A stretch of 6,716 bases of DNA from Bacteroidota bacterium (GCA_015490475.1 WFXT01000020.1:1-6716); one strand, 5' to 3'. Shown: positions 1 through 6,716, counted from the first letter of the stretch. Notes: generated by a model from the sequence alone, not told the origin. Translations and numbers: made by a program.

Positions 1-1082
1 GAATAATCATAATAAGCATTGCAGGAGCCATCATTTCTGTTTACATAGGCAGGCATTGGATTAGGAAACACTGTTACTCCGGGCCACCAGTAGAGAGTTG
101 TGTCAAAAATATCAACTGTAGCTACAAAAGTGTTTATTGCCGAAGCATTGAGGTTCATAGGAACATCATAGCCATTAGCTGTAGAGGTTAACTGGTTACT
201 GGAAAACGAAACAACATAAGAATTTCCTCCATTGTACTCATAAACAGTTACTCTTGGACCATTGAGGTCAACAGTGAAGTTTGTTGACAAAGTAGTATTA
301 ATGCTTCCCGTTTTTGAAGTTACATAAGTGTTACCTCCGTCATTTATAGTGGCTCTGGCTAATGGTCTTTGAACGGTGGTGCCAACGGAAGGACCATTGT
401 TGTATATGGTGGTAGTAAATGTTATATCCTTTATGCGATTCTGTTCGTAAAGGACTTCTCGTGTTTCTGCGTCCACGAGCCTATATAAGTAAAGAGGAGG
501 AGATTGCCTCTTTATGTGAATCTCGTAAACATATCTTAGTTCATAGCCATTCTGTTTTAGAATAGGTAGAACTTTTAAATCGCCTTTCTCCACAGTGGAA
601 TTGGGTATGTCGTTAAGGGAATTCAATTCTGCAGTTGTTAGAGGCACAATTTTGTTAACAGGATTATAGGGATATATGTCCATCGTCATGGCGAAAAGGC
701 GTCCCTGTTTGTTGAACTTGAGCGAAGCCCGAGAGAACAAAACCTCTATAGAATCATTTATCACTTGAGTGAAATTAACAAAAGTTTTCCCCGAACGAGA
801 AGTAAAAGTTCCTTTAAGTTTCACTAAAGAGGTGGGTATTCCAAGCCTCTGCAATGCCTTGATAGCTTTTTCCTCAAATGTCAAACCTTCTATATCTACT
901 GGTTTTCCATACGCAAACCTTGGATAGTTGGTGTATGAATTAACAATTGCTTTCCAATTGAAGAATTGAGAATAACGTTCTACAAATTGCGTTTTGTTGG
1001 GTAAAACACGCAAAGAAGATTGTCCAGTTAATGCGTTAAACGTCCCCCAAATGATAGCAAGAACTAGAAGTTTCTGTCTCAT
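1..1082 (-). CDS. Secreted metallopeptidase precursor, fungalysin/thermolysin-like (M36/M4 type), 3' end outside window
   Basis: This reading frame stays open from an ATG at 1082 down to base 1, giving the first 360 residues of a longer protein. Residues 1-20 form a signal peptide: basic MRQK, a hydrophobic stretch, then ALTG-Q as the likely cleavage site, so the product should be exported. Residues about 70-215 resemble the FTP/PepSY propeptide that inhibits and chaperones thermolysin and fungalysin zymogens: a 'VNFTQVINDSIEVLFSRA' strand pair, a 'NKQGRLFAM' turn, and near 184-214 'YVYEIHI' followed by 'LVDAETREVLYEQN', the typical end of such propeptides. Residues 311-360 (SAINTFVATVDIFD..., then DGSCNAYYDYS) resemble the start of the M36-like catalytic domain. 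The zinc-binding HExxH motif would lie beyond the left edge, so catalytic competence cannot be judged. Residues 240-310 may be a fungalysin-type linker. The gene is divergent from rho and appears to have its own promoter. The secreted-propeptide reading is fairly secure; the exact peptidase family is inferred. Confidence 0.68.
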   Translation of the reverse strand, partial: MRQKLLVLAIIWGTFNALTGQSSLRVLPNKTQFVERYSQFFNWKAIVNSYTNYPRFAYGKPVDIEGLTFEEKAIKALQRLGIPTSLVKLKGTFTSRSGKTFVNFTQVINDSIEVLFSRASLKFNKQGRLFAMTMDIYPYNPVNKIVPLTTAELNSLNDIPNSTVEKGDLKVLPILKQNGYELRYVYEIHIKRQSPPLYLYRLVDAETREVLYEQNRIKDITFTTTIYNNGPSVGTTVQRPLARATINDGGNTYVTSKTGSINTTLSTNFTVDLNGPRVTVYEYNGGNSYVVSFSSNQLTSTANGYDVPMNLNASAINTFVATVDIFDTTLYWWPGVTVFPNPMPAYVNRNDGSCNAYYDY

Positions 1083-1104
1083 TCCACCATTTTTTACATT
1101 ATTG

Positions 1105-1138
1105 CTAAGTTATAACAAATTTCCTGATGTGCCAAAAA
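1105..1138 (-). promoter_or_regulatory. Candidate Bacteroidota-type promoter for the secreted peptidase gene
   Basis: Read on the minus strand, TTTTTG (1138-1133) is followed after 20 bases by TAACTTAG (1112-1105). This is close to the Bacteroidota consensus of a -33 TTTG and a -7 TAnnTTTG, with one mismatch in the -7 box. The predicted transcript start near 1100 would give a leader of roughly 18 nt before the ATG at 1082. The call rests on motif match and spacing only; such AT-rich motifs occur by chance. Confidence 0.35.
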
Positions 1139-1224
1139 CCACTAAAAGTATAATGAATACAAGGAACTTTTTGGGCAAGAAAATACTTTATCTAAACTGA
1201 TTAGAGCTTACACCTTTGCTATAC

Positions 1225-1243
1225 AAGCATTCGTACTATGCTT
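1225..1243. repeat. Short inverted repeat in the divergent intergenic region
   Basis: AAGCAT (1225-1230) and ATGCTT (1238-1243) are perfect inverted 6-bp arms around a 7-bp centre. The element lies about 30 bp upstream of the candidate rho -7 box and more than 80 bp upstream of the peptidase promoter, so it could be an operator for a dimeric regulator. No poly-T tract follows on either strand in a way that supports a terminator. It is short enough to be chance. Confidence 0.3.
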
Positions 1244-1272
1244 AACTAATAAGGGGGAAACCAAGAGTAGCG

Positions 1273-1280
1273 TAATTTTG
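1273..1280 (+). promoter_or_regulatory. Candidate -7 promoter box of rho (TAATTTTG)
   Basis: TAATTTTG is an exact match to the Bacteroidota -7 consensus TAnnTTTG. It lies 40 bases upstream of the rho ATG, implying a leader of about 35 nt. No TTTG or TTG is found at the expected spacing about 20 bases upstream, so the -33 element is missing or degenerate. Only the -7 part is supported. Confidence 0.4.
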
Positions 1281-1320
1281 CTTTGATAAATGTGCAATAG
1301 CATAAACAGAAATTTTTGAC

Positions 1321-3144
1321 ATGGGAAATGGAGACACTTACACACGGGAGGAATTACAAGCTAAAAAAGCAGAAGAGCTTAAACAGATAGCCAAGAACTT
1401 AGGCGTTAAATATTATTCCAGAAAGACAAAGAAGGAACTTATTGAAGAAATCCTTAAAGTAGGAGAAAAGGGCAAAAGCAATACTTTATTAAACGTTACC
1501 CATGGTGAGGGACAAAAGCCAAACGAAAAAACACAACCAACTCAGAAAAATATTCCTGAACTCAACTTTCCCCCCAAAAACAAATCAATCATTCAAAGTC
1601 TATTAGAAAAATTATCGGGAAAAGAAGATTCAAAGGAGAAAGCTCAGAAAGCAAAAGATTCAACCCTAACGGAGGGTGCTGAAAGCCAAGAGGTTGAGAA
1701 AAGTATCAATGAACAACAAGCAGATAGAGAAGCTGATGACATAAAAGGCACAACGACTCCATCGCAATCACCTCAGGACAACACCACAACTTCCGAGAAA
1801 ACAACAAAGGAAGAAGAAACATCCTCTTCAATATCATCTTCAATAAAATCATATCGTGTAATAACCCCTACCAAGAAAGAAAAGGATAAAGAAAAGACAT
1901 CAGCAAGCGTTGTAACCTCTGCCCAATCCGTCACTCAAACCACTACATCAAAGACCAAAGAAGATAAGGAAAAAGCGAAAGCAGAGCCTCTGCCTTCTGA
2001 TGAAATTGAACGTCTCTTAGCCCGATTAAAGGGACTTGTTAAAGCAGAAGGCGTTCTTGAAATAATGGAAAAAGAAAGTTTCGGTGTGCTTCGTTCTTCC
2101 GACTTTAACTATCTTTCTTCGCCTGATGATGTATATGTAGCACCACGAATGATAAAGGCTTATGGGCTCAAAACGGGAGATACAATTTACGGTTATATCA
2201 GACCGCCTGTGAAACAAGCAGACAAATACTTTTTCCTTGAAGAAATTGAATTGGTCAATGGCTTGCCCCCTGAAAAAGTCAAGTATAGAACCCCATTTGA
2301 ATATTTGAAACCTTTGTTTCCCGAAGAGAAATTCAATCTTGTAACAGGTCCCAATGACTATTCAAATAGAATTATTGATTTGTTTGCCCCAATTGGGAAA
2401 GGACAGCGTGGTTTGATTGTTGCTCAACCTAAGACAGGTAAGACCACTCTACTCAAAAACATTGCTAAAGGGCTCAATAAGAATCATCCAGAAGTTTATG
2501 TTATTGTATTGCTTATCAATGAACGTCCTGAGGAAGTTACTGATTGGGAACGTTCTGTTGTTGCTGAGGTAATCGCTTCAACATTTGATAATCCAGCGGA
2601 TAAGCATGTGAGGGTTGCTGAGCTGGTTCTTGAAAAAGCCAAAAGATTAGTGGAATCGGGACACGACGTCGTTATTCTGCTTGACTCATTGACACGATTA
2701 GCTCGTGCTTATAATGACCTTGCCCCCTCTTCAGGAAAGGTTCTTTCAGGAGGTGTTGAAGCCTCTGCCCTAAACAAGCCCAAGCAATTCTTTGGAGCCG
2801 CCAGAAATATAGAAGGAAAAGGTTCTTTGACTATTATTGCCACTGCATTGATCAATACAGGAAGCAGAATGGATGAGGTAATATTTGAGGAATTTAAAGG
2901 AACCGGTAATATGGAACTCGTCCTTGACAGGAATCTTGCCAATAAACGTATCTTTCCAGCCATTGATATCGTTGCATCTGGAACAAGACGTGAAGAACTA
3001 TTACTTGATGAATTCACGCTACGCAGGGTTTGGCTATTAAGAAATCAATTGGCTCAGTTGCCCACAGAAGAAGGCTTGAAATGGATACTTGAAAACATGA
3101 GAGGCACAAGAGATAACAAAGAATTCCTTCTGTCAATGAATTAG
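1321..3144 (+). CDS. rho: Transcription termination factor Rho, with long N-terminal low-complexity insertion
   Basis: Rho is the hexameric RNA-dependent ATPase/helicase that ends transcription at Rho-dependent sites in the cytoplasm. Residues 7-50 form a Rho_N (SAP-like) helical domain. Residues about 52-225 are a low-complexity stretch rich in Lys, Glu, Thr, Ser and Gln. From 244 (GVLEIMEKESFGVLRSSDF) the cold-shock-like primary RNA-binding domain begins, followed by the RecA-like motor. The motor has Walker A QPKTGKTT (369-376, Lys374), catalytic Glu401 in NERPEEV, Walker B DVVILLD (449-455), the Q-loop region SGKVLSGGVEASAL, an R-loop with Arg516, and the likely arginine finger Arg556 in SGTRREELL. 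The protein has 607 residues against 419 in E. coli; motor positions are offset by +190, so the extra length is all N-terminal. The ATG at 1321 is chosen because an in-frame TAA lies at 1303-1305 and Rho_N follows at once. No clear Shine-Dalgarno is visible. Two pocket-proximal residues are atypical: Asn400 and Trp409. Confidence 0.98.
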   Translation: MGNGDTYTREELQAKKAEELKQIAKNLGVKYYSRKTKKELIEEILKVGEKGKSNTLLNVTHGEGQKPNEKTQPTQKNIPELNFPPKNKSIIQSLLEKLSGKEDSKEKAQKAKDSTLTEGAESQEVEKSINEQQADREADDIKGTTTPSQSPQDNTTTSEKTTKEEETSSSISSSIKSYRVITPTKKEKDKEKTSASVVTSAQSVTQTTTSKTKEDKEKAKAEPLPSDEIERLLARLKGLVKAEGVLEIMEKESFGVLRSSDFNYLSSPDDVYVAPRMIKAYGLKTGDTIYGYIRPPVKQADKYFFLEEIELVNGLPPEKVKYRTPFEYLKPLFPEEKFNLVTGPNDYSNRIIDLFAPIGKGQRGLIVAQPKTGKTTLLKNIAKGLNKNHPEVYVIVLLINERPEEVTDWERSVVAEVIASTFDNPADKHVRVAELVLEKAKRLVESGHDVVILLDSLTRLARAYNDLAPSSGKVLSGGVEASALNKPKQFFGAARNIEGKGSLTIIATALINTGSRMDEVIFEEFKGTGNMELVLDRNLANKRIFPAIDIVASGTRREELLLDEFTLRRVWLLRNQLAQLPTEEGLKWILENMRGTRDNKEFLLSMN

Positions 3145-3145
3145 T

Positions 3146-4168
3146 ATGTTCTCTATTATCAGAGAGGCTATTGAGCAACGCAAACCTGTTTATGTCTTGA
3201 CAGGAGACGAAGAGTTTCTCGTGCGACAATTTATTTCCTCTTTAAAAGAACTTATTCCACCTGCAGAAAGACAATTCAACTTTGTTGTATTAACTGCCGA
3301 GGACGTGTCTGGTCAACAGGCTGTGAATCAAGCCAGAACCCTGCCAATGTTTGGAAAGCAAAAGATAGTCGTCGTTTATTCTGGACATAAGTGGCAAGAA
3401 GACGACTGGAAAGCCATTATGAACTACAGTGTTAATCCTGCCAAACATTCTATTCTTGCTGTTGAGGCTATAGGTCCTAATAAGAACTTTCGTAGGCGTT
3501 TTTCCAAAATAGAGAAAGACCTTGCAAAACTCGGCGTTCTCGTAAAGTTTGACAAACTAAAACCCAATGCTTTTATTGGATTGTTAGCAGATTATTGTAA
3601 AAACACTGGTATTCACATTGATGAGTCTGGTCTGGAGACACTTGCAGAATTAAGTAACCTATCCCTTGAGTCAGCAGTTAATGAAATTGAGAAACTAAAA
3701 ATATCTTATCCAGATAGGCATAAGTTTACAGAAAAGGATATACTAAACATCGCTGGCATTGATAGAGAATACAATATATTTGAGTTTATAGATGCAGTTG
3801 CTAATAGAAAAAGTAATTTAATAGCCAGAATTGGTCGCAACTTATCTCGGCAAATTAATGTAAATCTATTCCAGTTGATAACTATGCTTCATAAACTCAT
3901 GCTATATGCAGACACTGGAAGAAAATATGGAACGAATGCTAAGCGATTACAGTCTGTTTTCCAATTTTCATGGTGGTGGGCAAACCAAACTACTAAAGTG
4001 ATTGAAAATTACAGTGAAGAAGAAGTCAATCGTATTATTGCTTTGCTATATGAATACAATAAAAAAGGAGTTGGTATTAAAAGTGGTTTTTCCACACAGG
4101 AGGAACTGCTTGAAGAACTTGCCCTTGAACTATCAATCATAGCAGGCAAACTTGTTGCTCAAAAATAA
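3146..4168 (+). CDS. holA: DNA polymerase III subunit delta
   Basis: HolA is the delta subunit of the clamp loader, which opens the beta sliding clamp and helps load it on primed DNA. The protein has 340 residues, the usual length. The N-terminal motif PVYVLTGDEEFLVRQFI (14-30) is the family's hallmark start (in delta the nucleotide-binding P-loop is degenerate). LPMFGKQKIVVV (about 66-77) matches the conserved 'lpfF...klVvv' segment. The middle region with LETLAELSNLSLESAVNEIEKL, then YNIFEFIDAVANR (about 209-221), fits the domain II/III junction, and the C-terminal part is helical as in the collar domain. It starts one base after the rho stop codon, so the two are almost certainly co-transcribed and probably translationally coupled. 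No residue is obviously missing. Confidence 0.93.
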   Translation: MFSIIREAIEQRKPVYVLTGDEEFLVRQFISSLKELIPPAERQFNFVVLTAEDVSGQQAVNQARTLPMFGKQKIVVVYSGHKWQEDDWKAIMNYSVNPAKHSILAVEAIGPNKNFRRRFSKIEKDLAKLGVLVKFDKLKPNAFIGLLADYCKNTGIHIDESGLETLAELSNLSLESAVNEIEKLKISYPDRHKFTEKDILNIAGIDREYNIFEFIDAVANRKSNLIARIGRNLSRQINVNLFQLITMLHKLMLYADTGRKYGTNAKRLQSVFQFSWWWANQTTKVIENYSEEEVNRIIALLYEYNKKGVGIKSGFSTQEELLEELALELSIIAGKLVAQK

Positions 4169-4220
4169 TCAGGGAACTTATACATACATAATACGTGTTA
4201 GAGGAATAAAAGTCTTGGAT

Positions 4221-4934
4221 ATGAGCAAAGTGTTTGAATTAAGGGAAAATCAAGTTTTGCACACGTATGTCTTTGAAAGGCTTGGACAACCAGAGAAAGA
4301 AAGGGAATTCAAGTTGAAAGAATTGAAACGGTGGGGCTTTGATTTAATATTTGGTAAAAAAGATGGTAAGGAGACCTTCTTTACTGCTGAGATAGGTAAG
4401 CGTAAGAAGGGAGACATATACACAGAATGGGATGCTAAGGCAGAGCAAGACGTCAAGTTTGAGGTATATGACATTCTTGAAGAATTGCCCAAGAACAAAA
4501 AGATTTTTGCCCATATTGAAATGATTGATGGTGTTGCTTACCTGATTGGGGACTTAAGGGAAGGAGACAAGAACATAGAAATATTGCGTGTTCCAGCAGG
4601 AATCACTTTGCTTGCATATCTCAAAAAACGCAAATTGCACAATGTAATAGAAGCCTTGAGAAATGTTGGAACATCCCTTGAATTGGTTAAACAACGAGGG
4701 CAGGAAGGAAAAGCAAAGCCCTATGACCAGATGCCCCCTCTAATAAGGAGGTTTTTGCGGGAAGCCAGAGATGTGGAGGAAGACGCTGGCTTTGGCAGAA
4801 TAGCAGTTGCTTATTATGGAGAAAATAAAGACGGAGAGCCAAGATTTAGAATATCATGGTTCCTACCCACAATTTCGCTGTTTGATTTATCCATAGCAGA
4901 AAAAACAGATAAGTTGCTCGGTGCTCTGGATTAA
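4221..4934 (+). CDS. Hypothetical protein, charged and cysteine-free, no recognised family
   Basis: I do not recognise this 237-residue protein. It begins MSKVFELRENQ, has no signal peptide or membrane segment, and should be cytoplasmic. It contains no cysteine and is rich in Lys, Glu and Asp. The N-terminal half (about 1-125) looks beta-rich, with strands such as 'KKIFAHIEMI' and 'VAYLIGDL'. The middle (about 126-180) looks helical ('LLAYLKKRKLHNVIEALRNV'), followed by PPLIRRFLREARDVEEDAGFG and a final strand pair 'GRIAVAYYGENKDGEPRFRISWFLP'. The reading frame could extend back to a TTG at 4152, overlapping holA by 17 nt. I prefer the ATG at 4221 because the extension is a poor start and the ATG gives a normal N-terminus. 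It lies 52 nt after holA and 21 nt before the next gene, so co-expression with the latter is likely. The codon usage does not look foreign by eye. Confidence 0.72.
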   Translation: MSKVFELRENQVLHTYVFERLGQPEKEREFKLKELKRWGFDLIFGKKDGKETFFTAEIGKRKKGDIYTEWDAKAEQDVKFEVYDILEELPKNKKIFAHIEMIDGVAYLIGDLREGDKNIEILRVPAGITLLAYLKKRKLHNVIEALRNVGTSLELVKQRGQEGKAKPYDQMPPLIRRFLREARDVEEDAGFGRIAVAYYGENKDGEPRFRISWFLPTISLFDLSIAEKTDKLLGALD

Positions 4935-4955
4935 GACAGATAAATTACTTTAGGC

Positions 4956-5675
4956 ATGCCCTTTTTTACTTATTCCCCCATACTGAGCAGGGAAAAGCAC
5001 TTTGAACGAGTGAATGGAAAACCTGTTATTAGTGGGGAAGAAATAAGAAAATTGGTAGAAGCATCGGCTATCTTTTATTTTATCAAAAAAGATAAACAAT
5101 TGGAAAATAAAGTCAAAAAGTTTCTCTTACAAAAAGAACACGACCTTCCAGAACTGGCTAATACAGTTAGAAATATCGTGTATGATTCTTACCCTTGGCT
5201 CAAAGAAATTACATATCCTGACTATGTAGAATTAGAAGGAGAAGTAAGAAAATTTTATTGTGAGGTTTGGAATTTAAAAGAAAATGAAATAACCAGAGAT
5301 TTCACTGCCGAGGGATTTACAGGGATTGTAAAATTTCAACTTCCTAAGCAACACGCTCAAAAACTCTGCTATGCTTTTCAATCTTACGCTGAATCACTGG
5401 CACGGATAGAGAAGGAAATGCTTGAAGACCATCCCCTTGCTGAAGAATTTTATCCTCGTCTGATTACCGACTTGAGGGAGGAAGGGTGTCCTGCCCGACT
5501 GGGCTACTGGACAGATACCCCTTATGAAGGGCATCTATTGTTTTTCTGGAGAGTAAAAGAAGTGAGGAACCATCTGTTGAAAGAGTTTGGCTTGGACATC
5601 CGCCCCACAGAAATCATATATATTCCTGCACGTGGAGAAACTGCAGGTTGGTCATATTGGAAGGAATTGGTTTAA
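4956..5675 (+). CDS. Hypothetical protein; possible divergent CRISPR RAMP (Csm5-like) fold
   Basis: This 239-residue cytoplasmic protein has no clear assignment. Its motif order recalls RAMP proteins of type III CRISPR complexes, especially Csm5. There is an N-terminal 'TYSP' (5-8), where Csm5 has a 'sPvHIG' segment; 'GKPVISGEEIRKLVEASAIF' (21-40), comparable to the Csm5 'PYIPGSSIKGALR' segment; 'FTAEGFTGIVKF' (116-127), comparable to a 'pGtefe' strand; a long helix about 131-158; 'CPARLGYWTDT' (178-188), comparable to the Csm5 'lRlGwGtG' loop; and a C-terminal 'GETAGWSYWKEL' (227-238), comparable to 'plGWv.l'. Against this, it is much shorter than Csm5 (usually 350 residues or more), the glycine-rich loop is not conserved, and no other cas gene or CRISPR array is present here. 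Hypothetical is the safe label. It follows the preceding unknown gene by 21 nt, suggesting a two-gene unit. Confidence 0.7.
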   Translation: MPFFTYSPILSREKHFERVNGKPVISGEEIRKLVEASAIFYFIKKDKQLENKVKKFLLQKEHDLPELANTVRNIVYDSYPWLKEITYPDYVELEGEVRKFYCEVWNLKENEITRDFTAEGFTGIVKFQLPKQHAQKLCYAFQSYAESLARIEKEMLEDHPLAEEFYPRLITDLREEGCPARLGYWTDTPYEGHLLFFWRVKEVRNHLLKEFGLDIRPTEIIYIPARGETAGWSYWKELV

Positions 5676-5685
5676 TGCATTAACC
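5669..5685. repeat. Palindrome across the stop codon of the preceding gene
   Basis: TTAATGCATTAA (5672-5683) is a perfect 12-bp palindrome, flanked by GG and CC so that the 17-bp element GGTTTAATGCATTAACC is nearly self-complementary with one extra T. It includes the TAA stop (5673-5675) of the gene ending at 5675. It could bind a dimeric regulator or form a weak hairpin. No T-run follows directly, so an intrinsic terminator is not well supported. Confidence 0.3.
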
Positions 5686-5725
5686 TATGACCGTTTTATG
5701 AGTCTTTTGCGTTGTATATAACACA

Positions 5726-6716
5726 ATGGCAAATAGGATTATATGGAATAATTCAGTAATATTTCTGTGCACAATTGCTATTGCTTATTCTCTGGTGGGT
5801 CAAGATACATGTTTTTCAAGCCTTCCTGTGAAACCACATACTGTTAGGGTATATTGCAATGGTGAACCTATTGATTCTCAACACTGGCAAATTAATTGGC
5901 TGAGCGGATGCCTGACTTGGATTGAGAAACCAACTTGCCACAATATTATAATTGAATATGACACTCTTAATTTGTTCATTGACACTACAATTGAATTACC
6001 CGAACCACTTCCAACCAATGAAGGAAACCAACCCATGGTTATATATAATGTCCCTATCAGGAATAGGAATTTCCTTCCAACTTCTGGCTTAACGATTGAA
6101 GGTCAGTTGGTTCAGGAATTAAGTTCTGGAACCAAACAAAATCTTAACTCTCAGTCTTATTTTGGAATTGTCATAAAAGGAAAGATAAGCGAAGATATGG
6201 AGGTGGAAGGTCATTTAAGTGACCAGTCTCTCCCGATTCAACCCGAAGGGAATACGTATCAACTGCAGGATTTTGATAGGATTTTTCTTCGGTTTATTTA
6301 CAGAGATAGGTGGTATGCAGGGGTGGGTGACCAGTTATGGGAAAATCCGCAACATTCCTATTTTGTGCGATACAAACGCAAAGTAAAGGGATTAAATTTG
6401 GGTGAGAATTCAAAACAGATTCAATGGAATGGAGGGATTGCTTTTTCTCGTGGGCAATATGGCAGGGTTTCTTTTTATGGAAAGGAAGGTATCCGAGGTC
6501 CATATCCAATTGTTCCCGAAGGACAACAATTTGTAATCATCTTGTCTGGAACAGAAAGGGTATATCTGGACGGCAGATTACTAACACGGGGAGCCGATAG
6601 GGACTATGTTATTGATTACAATCGTGCAGAGATAACCTTTACGCCTGCCGTAGAAATAACGTCTCAATCCAGAATAGTGGTTGAATTTCAATATACCACA
6701 CAGGAATATGCACGAA
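5726..6716 (+). CDS. Large secreted, probable outer-membrane protein of a Bacteroidota family, 3' end outside window
   Basis: The frame is open from an ATG at 5726 to the right edge, giving the first 330 residues. An in-frame TGA at 5699-5701 limits the start. Residues 1-26 are a signal peptide: NRIIWNNS, a hydrophobic core, then SLVG-Q. The body is beta-rich. Segments 'GKISEDMEVEGHLSDQSLPI' (152-171), 'PEGNTYQLQDFDRIFLRF' (173-190) and 'VGDQLW' (200-205), then 'LSGTERVYLDGRLLTRGADR' (273-292), 'DYVIDYNRAEITFTP' (293-307) and 'SRIVVEFQY' (315-323), follow a pattern I know from a family of roughly 1,000-residue exported proteins in Bacteroidota and relatives, thought to end in an outer-membrane beta-barrel; its function is not established. 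The barrel would lie beyond the window. Five cysteines in the first 71 residues (15, 30, 44, 62, 71), four of them in the mature part, suggest an N-terminal disulphide-linked domain. It follows the previous gene by 50 nt with no clear terminator between them. Confidence 0.75.
   Translation, partial: MANRIIWNNSVIFLCTIAIAYSLVGQDTCFSSLPVKPHTVRVYCNGEPIDSQHWQINWLSGCLTWIEKPTCHNIIIEYDTLNLFIDTTIELPEPLPTNEGNQPMVIYNVPIRNRNFLPTSGLTIEGQLVQELSSGTKQNLNSQSYFGIVIKGKISEDMEVEGHLSDQSLPIQPEGNTYQLQDFDRIFLRFIYRDRWYAGVGDQLWENPQHSYFVRYKRKVKGLNLGENSKQIQWNGGIAFSRGQYGRVSFYGKEGIRGPYPIVPEGQQFVIILSGTERVYLDGRLLTRGADRDYVIDYNRAEITFTPAVEITSQSRIVVEFQYTTQEYAR

Noticed and set aside
994..1200. 68-residue plus-strand reading frame
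   Set aside because: It overlaps the start and promoter region of the well-supported minus-strand peptidase gene and has no recognisable protein features.
1083..1320. tRNA, small RNA or riboswitch in the divergent intergenic region
   Set aside because: No cloverleaf, T-loop signature or multi-stem structure was found; only a 6-bp dyad and promoter-like boxes.
2709..3017. 102-residue minus-strand reading frame inside rho
   Set aside because: It is antisense to the highly conserved Rho motor domain; a shadow frame. The same applies to the minus-strand frames at 2026-2217, 3014-3229 and 4250-4498.
5676..5725. Intrinsic terminator between the unknown gene and the exported-protein gene
   Set aside because: The palindrome is AT-rich and is not followed by a T-run.
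6294..6509. 71-residue minus-strand reading frame
   Set aside because: It lies antisense to the conserved core of the exported-protein gene and shows no family signal.
1..6716. CRISPR array accompanying the RAMP-like gene
   Set aside because: No regularly spaced direct repeats are visible anywhere in the window.

Overview
The window looks like a chromosomal segment of a Bacteroidota / FCB-group bacterium with AT-rich DNA. Four things suggest this: a Rho factor with a long low-complexity N-terminal insertion, as is common in Bacteroidota; secreted proteins whose signal peptides end in a ...GQ junction; leaders without clear Shine-Dalgarno sequences; and a partial gene matching a large outer-membrane protein family I know mainly from this phylum. 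I cannot name a species.

Layout: (1) 1-1082, minus strand, is the N-terminal part of a secreted metallopeptidase precursor of the fungalysin/thermolysin type; it runs off the left edge before its catalytic motif. (2) 1083-1320 is a divergent intergenic region with candidate Bacteroidota-type promoter elements for both flanking genes and a short inverted repeat. (3) 1321-3144 is rho, followed one base later by holA (3146-4168), the delta subunit of the DNA polymerase III clamp loader. (4) 4221-4934 and 4956-5675 are two closely spaced genes of no recognised family. The second has a faint motif-order resemblance to CRISPR RAMP proteins of the Csm5 type, which I treat only as a hypothesis. (5) 5726-6716 is the start of a large secreted, probably outer-membrane protein that runs off the right edge.

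The plus-strand genes from rho to the last one all point the same way. Gaps are 1 nt (rho-holA), 52 nt, 21 nt and 50 nt, so rho-holA is very likely one transcription unit and the two unknown genes may be co-transcribed with it. The housekeeping genes (rho, holA) and the envelope/secreted genes at the edges look ordinary. The part least explained by known biology is the two-gene stretch 4221-5675. No CRISPR array, transposase, tRNA or rRNA is visible.
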